A DNA stretch of 64,000 bases, from NCBI GenBank assembly GCA_026129135.1, contig JAHCIQ010000005.1, positions 62,001 through 126,000 of the forward strand, in the 5' to 3' direction. The position numbers and the translations under genes are program-made. Each line of letters opens with the position of its first letter. Within the stretch, counting starts at the first letter, position 1. The notes under the pieces are model-generated. The model saw nothing but the letters and a program-made list of their open reading frames with translations, was not told the DNA's origin and made no database searches. Of this stretch, positions 18,284 to 26,056 are shown piece after piece. This stretch comes from Cyanobacteria bacterium TGS_CYA1. GTDB lineage: Bacteria; Cyanobacteriota; Vampirovibrionia; Obscuribacterales; Obscuribacteraceae.

Positions 18284-18882
18284 CGAAAAACTGCTGGAGC
18301 TTCAAATACCACCGGTAGACCGCGAACCAGACAAAAAACACAAGAAGCATAAACACAGAATGTTGCTATGCTCGGAATCGCGTACCCCTGTCCAGCTTGT
18401 GTTTGTGCTGCAATCACCAGGCAGAAAGCCACTGCTTTTACAACAGCATACGTGAAACGACTGAAATTAGATGCCACCAGAAACTTTCCAAGACTCGATT
18501 GCATCATAGTGTTTTTTCCAAATGCAGTAAGTCCTTGCTCACTGACGTGAGACCGTATCGCATCAACGAATGTTCCGCGTACAAGATACAAAAGCGGTAC
18601 CCAGACTGGAACCCAGTGCAAACAAGAAAATACGATCCAGTAAGCCATTTCGACCGCTCTATCACCGGCGATATCTAAAATGCCACCAAACTTGGATGAT
18701 TGGTTGAGCTTGCGCGCAAAGTAACCGTCCAGTCCATCTGCCCAAATTACAACGATCGTGAGCCCAAAAGAAACCCACTTCACCGTATCGCCTTCCAGAA
18801 ATAAAATCGACAGCGCCACCAGCGCCAATACCACACGTGCGACCGTGATTGTATTGGGAACGTTGATTGTGCTTGCGCTCAA
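18271..18882 (-). CDS. CDP-alcohol phosphatidyltransferase family protein
   Basis: This inner-membrane enzyme class swaps CMP on a CDP-lipid for an alcohol, as in phosphatidylglycerophosphate synthase. The signature D-x2-D-G-x2-A-R-x8-G-x3-D-x3-D is complete: DGLDGYFAR, eight residues, G, then D-I-A-G-D. About five hydrophobic helices fill the rest of the 203 residues. The N-terminal VPNTITVARVVL also fits PgsA-type enzymes, so glycerol-3-phosphate is the likeliest acceptor, though inositol or choline types are not excluded. The start is a TTG four bases after the gyrB stop codon, so translation is probably coupled to gyrB. Confidence 0.85.
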   Translation of the reverse strand: MSASTINVPNTITVARVVLALVALSILFLEGDTVKWVSFGLTIVVIWADGLDGYFARKLNQSSKFGGILDIAGDRAVEMAYWIVFSCLHWVPVWVPLLYLVRGTFVDAIRSHVSEQGLTAFGKNTMMQSSLGKFLVASNFSRFTYAVVKAVAFCLVIAAQTQAGQGYAIPSIATFCVYASCVFCLVRGLPVVFEAPAVFRHFQ

Positions 18883-18886
18883 TTAA

Positions 18887-20953
18887 CTAGAGATCCAGGT
18901 TTGCGTAGTGGGCGTGTTTTTCGATGAACTCGCGACGCGGTCCGACAGCTTCCCCCATGAGCAAGTCGAAAATATGTTCGGCTTGTGCTCCATCTTCAAC
19001 CGTCACTTGTTTCAAAGTACGTGTTTCTGGATTCATTGTGGTGTCCCACAACTGCTGCTCTTCCATTTCGCCAAGACCTTTAAAGCGCTGGACGATGGCT
19101 TTGTCTCCCATCTCAGCTAGAACAGTCTGGAGTTTGTGCTCGTTATAGCAATATTCACTTCTTTTACCTTTTTCCACCTTATAAAGGGGCGGTTGGGCAA
19201 TATAGACATAGCCTTTCTCGACCATCGGTCTTGCATATCTGAAGAAGAAAGTCAGAAGCAGCGTACGAATGTGACTCCCGTCGACGTCGGCGTCTGTCAT
19301 GATAATTACTTTGTGATAACGCAGCTTATCGAGGTCTAAGTTTTCTGCATTTGGTCTCAATATGCCACCAGTTTTGGCACCATCTTCGTCGGTCTCTTCG
19401 CGAACCACGAGACCAAGCGCTTGAATCATCGCCTGCACTTCAGCATTCTCATAAATACGGCTTGGTTGCACCCGTTCGACGTTCAATATTTTGCCTCGCA
19501 GGGGCAAAATTGCCTGGAAGTTTTTATTTCTTCCCTTTTTAGCGGTACCACCGGCAGAGTCACCTTCTACCAGATAGACTTCGCATTTTGTAGGATCACG
19601 ATCTGTGCAGTCGGCAAGTTTACCGGGAAGCGACGAGTTCTCCAGGGTGGATTGACGTCTTACTTGTTGCTTTGCTTTTTGCGCCGCTTCACGTGCAGCT
19701 CTTGCGTTGATAGCCTTGGTAATGATTTCTTTGGCTGGTTTGGGATTGAGTTCGAGCCAGTCGGCAAGCTGTTCTGACGTGACGGTCTGAACAACGCCCT
19801 GCACTTCGCGGTTACCAAGGCGAGCCTTGGTCTGCCCTTCGAACTGAGGCTCGGGAACTTTGACGCTCACGATTGCTGTAAGACCTTCGCGCACGTCTTC
19901 ACCCTGGAAGTTCTGGTCGGCGTCTTTGAGCAATCCGGCTTTACGCGCGTAGTTATTGATTATACGAGTAAGAGCCATGCGGAATCCTTGCAAGTGGGTT
20001 CCACCATCGTGGGTATTGATGTTGTTAACGAAAGAATTGAGTGTTTCTTGATAGAGGTCTGTCCATTGCAAAGAGCACTCGACCACTATGTTGTCGCGCT
20101 CTTGTTCGAAGTAGACAGGTGGCTTGTGCAATACGTTTCTAGTCTCGTTCATGTACTCGACATAACTTGCGATACCACCTTCGTAGTGGTAAACATCTGA
20201 TTTTTTCTCAGCTTCTCTGTAGTCTTCGGCTTTGATTTTCAAACCTTTGTTCAAGAAAGACATTTCACGTAAGCGATCAGAAATCGTGTCCCAATCGAAG
20301 TGAATATTGACGCGTTCTCCATCCTCATCGAAGTCGTGAAAAATAAGATCGTCTGGCCAGAATGTAACTTTGGTTCCGCGCTCTTCGGTGGAACCTATAA
20401 CTTCCAGCCCGCCCACAGCGTTTCCACGTTCATAGACTTGCTTGTGGATTTTGTTGTCACGATAAACTTCAACTTCTAATTTTTCAGAAAGAGCGTTCAC
20501 GACTGACGCACCCACGCCGTGGAGACCGCCTGAAACTTTGTATCCGCCACCGCCGAACTTACCACCCGCGTGCAAGATAGTAAACACTGTTTCGACGCCA
20601 CTTTTGCCAGTCTTTTTAACGATGTCGATTGGAATACCACGACCATCGTCTTTGACTGTAACCGAGCTGTCGGCATTGACAGTAACTTCGATTGTTTTAC
20701 AGTGACCAGCTAGTGCCTCGTCCACCGCATTGTCGACGATTTCCCAGATAAGGTGATGCAAACCTTTGGGACCGGTAGTACCGATATACATACCAGGACG
20801 TTTTCGAACAGCTTCAAGCCCTTCCAGCACATCAATATTAGAAGCCGAATACTCACCATCGACATTAGTGTCGCCTGTGTTGGCATTAGCTTTCTTGTTT
20901 TCTTCTGTTTCTTTCTCGTCCGTCACTAGTGTGTTCGCCTTTTCGTTTGCCAT
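18887..20953 (-). CDS. gyrB: DNA gyrase subunit B
   Basis: GyrB is the ATPase half of gyrase, which introduces negative supercoils. After a 40-residue polar N-terminus it has GHKL ATPase motifs (EIVDNAVDEALAG, VKDDGRGIP, GGGGYKVSGGLHGVGASVVNALS), the transducer domain and the Toprim region (VEGDSAGG, GKILNVE, DADVDGSHIRTLLL), ending IEKHAHYANLDL. The 688-residue length has no 165-residue insert of the enterobacterial type. The ATG at 20953 with AGGGG upstream is preferred to the longer frame to 21061. It is divergent from ribF and followed directly by the phosphatidyltransferase gene. Confidence 0.97.
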   Translation of the reverse strand: MANEKANTLVTDEKETEENKKANANTGDTNVDGEYSASNIDVLEGLEAVRKRPGMYIGTTGPKGLHHLIWEIVDNAVDEALAGHCKTIEVTVNADSSVTVKDDGRGIPIDIVKKTGKSGVETVFTILHAGGKFGGGGYKVSGGLHGVGASVVNALSEKLEVEVYRDNKIHKQVYERGNAVGGLEVIGSTEERGTKVTFWPDDLIFHDFDEDGERVNIHFDWDTISDRLREMSFLNKGLKIKAEDYREAEKKSDVYHYEGGIASYVEYMNETRNVLHKPPVYFEQERDNIVVECSLQWTDLYQETLNSFVNNINTHDGGTHLQGFRMALTRIINNYARKAGLLKDADQNFQGEDVREGLTAIVSVKVPEPQFEGQTKARLGNREVQGVVQTVTSEQLADWLELNPKPAKEIITKAINARAAREAAQKAKQQVRRQSTLENSSLPGKLADCTDRDPTKCEVYLVEGDSAGGTAKKGRNKNFQAILPLRGKILNVERVQPSRIYENAEVQAMIQALGLVVREETDEDGAKTGGILRPNAENLDLDKLRYHKVIIMTDADVDGSHIRTLLLTFFFRYARPMVEKGYVYIAQPPLYKVEKGKRSEYCYNEHKLQTVLAEMGDKAIVQRFKGLGEMEEQQLWDTTMNPETRTLKQVTVEDGAQAEHIFDLLMGEAVGPRREFIEKHAHYANLDL

Positions 20954-21135
20954 AAATCCCCTGTTAATTGCACACCGTATATTTTTCGGTAGCGCGATCA
21001 ATCCGCATAACATCAAGAAAACAACAAATGGAGCAACTTCTCCACTGTTATTTTGCCTCACTAAATTTTATCACAATGACAGCACTAATTCCCTTACGCG
21101 GCCTTAGTTTTTGCCAAATCAAAGGGACTATTTTG

Positions 21136-21164
21136 GTTACAATAAATATAATTCCCTATGTCAA
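21136..21164 (-). promoter_or_regulatory. Predicted gyrB promoter
   Basis: On the minus strand a perfect TTGACA (21159-21164) is 17 bases from TGTAAC (21136-21141). The gyrB ATG would then lie about 180 bases downstream. The same stretch also holds a plus-strand TATAAT (21147-21152) without a clear -35, which may serve ribF. Confidence 0.4.
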
Positions 21165-21222
21165 GCGCATAGCGGTCAAGTACACTTGTAAACAGGATTT
21201 TAGGAAACGGGGTCACGTAGAC

Positions 21223-22218
21223 TTGGAAATCTTTTACGAAGCAAGTCCTAAGAAAAGTCTGGTCGCAAAGTCAGCCATTGCCCTGGGCTTTTTCGACGGT
21301 GTACACCCCGGCCACAAACTGGTCATTTCCAAAGCCGTTGAAGAAGCCAAAGCGCTAGGCGCCAAGGCTGGCGTAGTCACTTTCAAAGACCACCCAAGAA
21401 GCCTGACCCGCGGACAATCGCCACTCTTGCTTACAGTAATCGAGCAACGTCTCGAGCTATTCAAAGAACTCGGGGTCGAAATAGCCCTGGTGCTTTCTTT
21501 CACCGAAGAACTCTGCCGGTTGAGCCCGCGCCAGTACGTTGAAAACGTTTTAATCGACTGCATGAATGCTCGCTCTATATCAGTTGGACATAACCATCAT
21601 TTCGGCAAAGATGCTGAAGGCGATGCCAACCTGCTCAAAAAAATTGGACAGGAAAAGGAACATGAGTTTACAGTGCATAGCGCACCGATGCTGGAATTCA
21701 AAGGTCGCGAAGTTTCAAGTTCGCGCATCCGCGACGAAATTCAAGCAGGCGATGTCAAAAATGCAGAAGACTTGCTTGGACGCTCTTTTGCCTTGTGGGC
21801 AGGAGTTATCCGCGGTGACGGAAGAGGAAGACAACTTGGTTTTCCCACCGCCAATCTCGAAACTTATCAATATCAGGTACTTCCCAAAACCGGAGTTTAT
21901 GCCGGTCTTGCCAAATTACAGAATGGCGAGAGCAAAAATTGCGTGATAAATGTCGGATTCAGGCCAACATTCAAAAATCCCAACGAAGTGGAAAGCCCCC
22001 TTGTCGAAGCACATCTTCTCGATTTCAATCAAGACATCTACGACCAGAATATCGAAGTGAAATTTTTCGAAAAACTGCGTGACGAAAAGAAATTCTCATC
22101 CATCGATGAATTGAAAAATCAGATCAACAACGACATAAAACACGCCAATCAAGCCTTCTCAGCTAGAGAAAAAAACAAATCGCAAGCGCCAAACTCTTCA
22201 CTTTCGCATGCTACTTAA
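21223..22218 (+). CDS. ribF: Bifunctional riboflavin kinase/FAD synthetase
   Basis: RibF phosphorylates riboflavin to FMN and adenylates FMN to FAD. The N-terminal FAD synthetase part carries ALGFFDGVHPGHK, SFTEELCRLSPRQY, VGHNHHFGKDAEG and VSSSRIRDEI. The riboflavin kinase part has GVIRGDGRGRQLGFPTANLE, PKTGVYAG, NVGFRPTF and VEAHLLDF. The frame stays open to 20968, but the extra ~85 residues do not match the family and overlap the gyrB promoter region. I place the start at the TTG at 21223, although no strong ribosome-binding site supports it. It overlaps recF by 11 bases. Confidence 0.93.
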   Translation: MEIFYEASPKKSLVAKSAIALGFFDGVHPGHKLVISKAVEEAKALGAKAGVVTFKDHPRSLTRGQSPLLLTVIEQRLELFKELGVEIALVLSFTEELCRLSPRQYVENVLIDCMNARSISVGHNHHFGKDAEGDANLLKKIGQEKEHEFTVHSAPMLEFKGREVSSSRIRDEIQAGDVKNAEDLLGRSFALWAGVIRGDGRGRQLGFPTANLETYQYQVLPKTGVYAGLAKLQNGESKNCVINVGFRPTFKNPNEVESPLVEAHLLDFNQDIYDQNIEVKFFEKLRDEKKFSSIDELKNQINNDIKHANQAFSAREKNKSQAPNSSLSHAT

Positions 22219-23458
22219 AAATCTCAAGCTACATAATTTTCGCAATTACAACGAGCAAGACATAGAATTCAAGCCAGGTCTGAACATTATTCTTGGCGAA
22301 AATGCGCAAGGCAAATCTAATTTGCTCGAAGCAATAGAGTATATCAGCACGGGTAAATCGTATCGCGCAACTCATGACACAGAGCTGATTTCGCGCTCAA
22401 AAAATCAAGCATCCATTGCCGTTCAATATTTTATAGATTGGGACAATCGTTCTAATCTTCAAAATATTTCGATCGACTTCAAAACCACTCCGGTAGAGGG
22501 AAAAACGAAAAGTTTAAAGCTCGAAAAGAAAGTCAAAATCAATGGCGCGACTTATTCAACTACTCGCAATCTCAAAGGAAGTCTATGCGTCGTCTCTTTT
22601 AAAAGCGAAGATTTGAATCTGGCAAGAGGTGGTCCAAAATACCGTCGCGACTGGATAGACAATTTGCTCAGTTCAATCGACCTTGGCTATCGTGAAACTT
22701 CTAATCGATACGCAAAATGCATTACTCAACGCAACAGACTACTCAAAAATATCGCCGAAAAAGGCGGAAGATACAATCTGTCCGACTCGGATAAAGAGCA
22801 ATTGCGTGTATGGAGCCGTCAAGCTGCATCTCTTGGGGCGAAAGTTACAAAAGAACGCCTGAAACTGCTCGATCAAATGCGTCCGTTAATCGAGTCGTAT
22901 CAAGAGAAGATATCCGGAAAAAATGAACCGATAACGGTACGTTATTTTCAGACGAGCACAGAAGAAGATCCTGAATCGCCCCAAAATATAGATCAACAAG
23001 ACGACCAGCTTGGTCCAAACTGGAATGAAACCAGTGAGTCAGAGCTCGAATCGAGACTGATGAGCCTTTACAAGTCTCGATTTAATGAGGAACTTGCTCG
23101 CAAACAAACCCTAAGCGGCCCGCACCGAGATGACATTGTTTTCTGTTTAAATGATCTGCCAGCCAAGAATTACGGCAGTCAGGGTCAGACTAGAACGCTA
23201 GTTTTATCATTAAAAATTGCCGAGCTGGATTTAGTCAGCGACCATTTGCACGAACCTCCAATTCTTTTACTAGACGACGTTTTAGCCGAGTTAGATTTGA
23301 ATCGGCAGAATTTTTTGATGCAGGAAGTAGCCAATCGCAAGGACATGCAAACTGTAATCACCACCACCCATATAGATGCTTTCCAGAAGAACTGGCTGAA
23401 CGGCGCTTCTTTTTACGAAGTGTCTGGCGGATTTATAAAAGAAAAGATTTCATGCTGA
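22208..23458 (+). CDS. recF: DNA replication and repair protein RecF
   Basis: RecF is an SMC-like ATPase that helps RecO/RecR load RecA at single-strand gaps. It starts MLLKNLKLHNFRNYNEQDIE with Walker A LGENAQGKSNLLEAIEYIS. It also has LARGGPKYRRDWID, the ABC signature area GSQGQTRTLVLSLKIAEL, and Walker B PILLLDDVLAELD with the D-loop after it. Residues ~255-275 form an acidic Glu/Asp/Gln-rich insert (STEEDPESPQNIDQQDDQ), a little unusual. Length 416 is slightly above the usual 360-375 because of this. The gene overlaps the end of ribF, so the pair is coupled; dnaN is not adjacent. Confidence 0.95.
   Translation: MLLKNLKLHNFRNYNEQDIEFKPGLNIILGENAQGKSNLLEAIEYISTGKSYRATHDTELISRSKNQASIAVQYFIDWDNRSNLQNISIDFKTTPVEGKTKSLKLEKKVKINGATYSTTRNLKGSLCVVSFKSEDLNLARGGPKYRRDWIDNLLSSIDLGYRETSNRYAKCITQRNRLLKNIAEKGGRYNLSDSDKEQLRVWSRQAASLGAKVTKERLKLLDQMRPLIESYQEKISGKNEPITVRYFQTSTEEDPESPQNIDQQDDQLGPNWNETSESELESRLMSLYKSRFNEELARKQTLSGPHRDDIVFCLNDLPAKNYGSQGQTRTLVLSLKIAELDLVSDHLHEPPILLLDDVLAELDLNRQNFLMQEVANRKDMQTVITTTHIDAFQKNWLNGASFYEVSGGFIKEKISC
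22926..22938. repeat. Dispersed inverted-repeat motif AACCG-N4-CGGT (copy 3)
   Basis: AACCGATAACGGT lies inside recF and matches the copies at 12503 and 24834 over 13 and 12 bases. Confidence 0.35.
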
Positions 23459-23559
23459 TGTCAGGTTATTTCTTGCCTAAGACGGGTAAATTAACATTGT
23501 TTAATAGTTTCTAATCCTTTAGTAACCGTTTCTGATTCCCCGCCTCGAATAACTAACAA

Positions 23560-25128
23560 ATGACCAGATCTACCGATCACGCTAATGTCCATGGCGAACT
23601 GGACAAAAAGGTCTGCCTTGAATGCAACCGCCAGTTTACTGGGTTGGTTGCGTCTTGCCCACACGACAACACAATCCTCGTTCCGGTAGCTCAGGACCCA
23701 TTACTGGGCACGAAACTAGACGGCAAGTATGAAATCCTATCCGCGCTTGGGACAGGCGGCATGGGGGTTGTTTATAAGGGCAAACAAGAATTGATGGATC
23801 GCATTGTTGCGATCAAAATGCTTCTTGCTCATCACTTGAATGACACCCATAGTGTCAAACGCTTTTTACACGAAGGCAAAGCCACTTGTAAGTTGAAGCA
23901 TCCGCATATCATCACAGTCTACGACTATGGCGTTTCTCCCCAGGGTCAACCTTATATAGTCATGGACTTCCTGGAAGGAGTTCCTTTATCTGATCAAATT
24001 CGCAAAGAGGGACAAATAGGCGTGGATCGCTCCATGTCGATTTTCAGACAATCGGCTCTGGCTCTCGAGCACGCACACTCGCAAGGCGTCATTCACCGCG
24101 ACTTGAAACCAAGCAATATCGTTTTAATTGATTTTGACGGCAACAAAGATTACGTCAAAGTTGTTGATTTCGGCGTTGCAAAATTAGTTGAAGATGCCGG
24201 TACTGAGATGCAGAAACTCACGCAAATGGGAGAGGTCTGCGGAAGCCCGGTGTACATGTCACCTGAACAGTGCCAGGGAATGCCTTTAGACCCACGTTCG
24301 GACATTTACTCGATGGGAATCGTAATGTATGAAACCTTGACGAATAAATTACCAATACTAGGTAAGACGCTGGTCGAGACCATGCACAAACATATCATGG
24401 AGCCGCCCACTCCTTTTGCCGAAGCTCGTCCGGACCTCTATATTCCAGAGCGAGTAGAGCAAGTTATTTTCAAAGCCCTTTCTAAGAACCCCGAAGATCG
24501 CCAGCAGAGTATGAAACAGCTTGCGACCGAAATCGACATGGCGATTCCCAAGCGCGGCAAAAGCTTTACTATAAGCTCGTTTTCGGAGACTGAGCGTCCA
24601 CAAAAACCACCAGCAGACAAGAAAAAAGTCGCCATGGTTACAGCTGCAGTTGTAGTAGGCGTGCTTGCAGTTGGCGGAGCAATCGGATTTTTTGCCATGC
24701 AAGGCCAGAACAAACAGCCGGTCGCAAACACGACGACTGCTCACACTACGGGTGCAACTACTTCTCCGGTTGAAACTTCAACTAAAACGCCTGAAAAATC
24801 TAACGCGCAAGCGAGCAGCACCTCTAATTCTTCAACCGATAACGGAACGCAAATTAAAACCACCGACGATTCCAAGTCAGATTTTGGCAAGAAAACAGAT
24901 TCGACACCTGTAGCAGAAACGCCAACAGTAAAAGAACCAGTCAAAGAAGCAAAAACGGCTCCAGTAGCTGCTTTTAAACCAACAAAAGTAGCGAAGAAAC
25001 CACCTCGCGTAAATTCCGTACCTTCAAAATCGAGTTCACCAGCACCAGTTCATAAAGCGGCTGGTGGCGACGCCTGGAGCAGCTTGCTCAAACAACGCTC
25101 TTATAAAACGGGTCACGATCTCGAATAA
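23560..25128 (+). CDS. Transmembrane Ser/Thr protein kinase with N-terminal zinc-ribbon-like motif
   Basis: This is a bacterial Hanks-type kinase. Residues 19-34 hold C-x2-C (CLEC) and a later Cys-Pro-His (ASCPHD), a probable small metal site. The kinase domain spans ~57-330: P-loop GTGGMGVVYKG, K86 in VAIKM, the HRDLKPSN loop with D181, the DFG at D203, and the activation segment GEVCGSPVYMSPEQ. A single membrane helix follows near 352-375 (AMVTAAVVVGVLAVGGAIGF). After it comes a 145-residue Thr/Ser/Pro/Lys-rich tail outside the membrane with no PASTA repeats. It is a close paralogue of the kinase at 52175. Substrates are unknown. It follows recF by 100 bases and converges on the RNA-like repeat region. 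Confidence 0.93.
   Translation: MTRSTDHANVHGELDKKVCLECNRQFTGLVASCPHDNTILVPVAQDPLLGTKLDGKYEILSALGTGGMGVVYKGKQELMDRIVAIKMLLAHHLNDTHSVKRFLHEGKATCKLKHPHIITVYDYGVSPQGQPYIVMDFLEGVPLSDQIRKEGQIGVDRSMSIFRQSALALEHAHSQGVIHRDLKPSNIVLIDFDGNKDYVKVVDFGVAKLVEDAGTEMQKLTQMGEVCGSPVYMSPEQCQGMPLDPRSDIYSMGIVMYETLTNKLPILGKTLVETMHKHIMEPPTPFAEARPDLYIPERVEQVIFKALSKNPEDRQQSMKQLATEIDMAIPKRGKSFTISSFSETERPQKPPADKKKVAMVTAAVVVGVLAVGGAIGFFAMQGQNKQPVANTTTAHTTGATTSPVETSTKTPEKSNAQASSTSNSSTDNGTQIKTTDDSKSDFGKKTDSTPVAETPTVKEPVKEAKTAPVAAFKPTKVAKKPPRVNSVPSKSSSPAPVHKAAGGDAWSSLLKQRSYKTGHDLE
24834..24847. repeat. Dispersed inverted-repeat motif AACCG-N4-CGG (copy 4)
   Basis: AACCGATAACGGAA lies inside the kinase tail, coding for Thr-Asp-Asn-Gly as in priA, with 16 bases (24830-24845) identical to the priA copy. 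Confidence 0.4.
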
Positions 25129-25133
25129 TTCCA

Positions 25134-25384
25134 AAAACCAAAACACCACCCAGAATAAACTGCGGTGGTGCTTTGACTACTGTTTAACAAGCTCCTTGCG
25201 ATGAGCTCAGTAATTCAATGTGTCACTGTTAAATGTGGCACAAGGCGGGCTCTCTTGCTACCGTATCCGGTTAGCGCTTTCCTGACGTTTCCGCAAGGCC
25301 CCTCGGCTCGTAATGCTCAACTGATGTGGCATTCACCGTTAATGTATTTAGTTTAGCAGCGCAAAAAACTATTGGAAGTACCCC
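25134..25384 (-). ncRNA. Putative structured RNA, copy A, ending in an intrinsic terminator
   Basis: About 250 bases without a gene, strongly similar to a second block at 25543-25797. Read on the minus strand it begins GGGGTACTTCC and carries three kinds of element. The first is two small hairpins with loops GAAA and GATA. The second is a stem-loop (25219-25242) whose loop TTTAACA is the exact complement of TGTTAAA, encoded at 25183-25189, with a hairpin between them, so a pseudoknot is possible. The last is a GGTGGTG-type hairpin (25140-25174) followed by TTTT-GG-TTTTT, a good terminator. Pairing, not sequence, is conserved with copy B. I do not recognise the RNA: it lacks tmRNA, SRP, RNase P and 6S hallmarks known to me. 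The minus-strand assignment rests on the terminator. Confidence 0.65.
25140..25174 (-). terminator. Intrinsic terminator of RNA copy A
   Basis: The arms CACCACC and GGTGGTG, extended by three A-T pairs across one mismatch, enclose a loop with an inner CAG/CTG pairing. On the minus strand TTTTGGTTTTT follows. It may also serve the convergent kinase gene weakly. Confidence 0.65.
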
Positions 25385-25542
25385 AGAATTGATTTAATCT
25401 CAAACCCATTGTCTACTTCTAACAAAAGACTCGGTGCGCGTTTTGCGCTCCAAGCCCCGATTTCAAGCGCTCGAACCAACATAAATTCGAGGTCAATCAA
25501 GCACAATGACATCAGAATTAATCACCGTATTTAATACCACTA

Positions 25543-25797
25543 CAAACGGAAACACCATCCAGAATTAACTGCGATGGTGTTTCGGCTACTATTTAACAAG
25601 CCCCTTGCGAAGAGCTTAGTATTTCAGCGAGTCTCTGTTAAAAAAGAACTCGTTGCGGGCTCACTTGCTACCGTATCCGGTTAGCGCCACCTGACGTTTC
25701 CGCAAGGCCCCTCGGCTCGAAATGCTCAACTCGTGTGTGCATTCACCGTTTATGCATATTAGTTTAGCACCGAGAAAAACATATGGAAGTACCCCTT
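25543..25797 (-). ncRNA. Putative structured RNA, copy B
   Basis: This is the second copy of the element at 25134-25384, in the same orientation, separated by a ~160-base spacer with no evident gene. The 5' block (GGGGTACTTCC), the GAAA and GATA hairpins and the GAGCCGAGGGGCC segment are almost unchanged. The terminator stem reads CACCATC/GATGGTG in place of CACCACC/GGTGGTG, a compensated change. The pseudoknot-loop stem (25628-25652) has a different sequence, CGAGT/ACTCG, but still pairs, and its loop TTTAACA still matches TGTTAAA, encoded at 25592-25598. Two expressed copies, or a regulatory tandem, are both possible. No reading frame of note runs through it. Confidence 0.65.
25549..25583 (-). 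terminator. Terminator-like hairpin of RNA copy B
   Basis: A perfect 11-base stem, GAAACACCATC with GATGGTGTTTC, plus an inner CAG/CTG pairing. On the minus strand it is followed by CGTTTGT, so the T-run is weaker than in copy A. Confidence 0.5.
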
Positions 25798-25930
25798 TAG
25801 TGATTTAATTTCCATACCAATGGCAACATTTAAATGCTCATTAACGGCTATATCAGATATGCAATTTGGATTAACAAGCGCTCGAACAACACAGTGCATA
25901 AACTATGTAGAAGATCCCGCAAATCCAATA

Positions 25931-25958
25931 TAGACAATAGATTTCGAACAAATATACT
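25931..25958 (+). promoter_or_regulatory. Possible promoter for the DHH phosphoesterase gene
   Basis: TAGACA (25931-25936) and TATACT (25953-25958) are 16 bases apart, about 100 bases before the ATG at 26057. A second -10-like TATAAT lies at 25964-25969. From 25798 to 26056 I see nothing else. Confidence 0.3.
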
Positions 25959-26056
25959 ACGCATATAATATAAGTCGTTTTCAGGTTTGAACAGGTCAAA
26001 TCCCGTACATATATAAGTAGGAAAATAGTCACACAAGAGAGGCACAGCTCGAAGAG

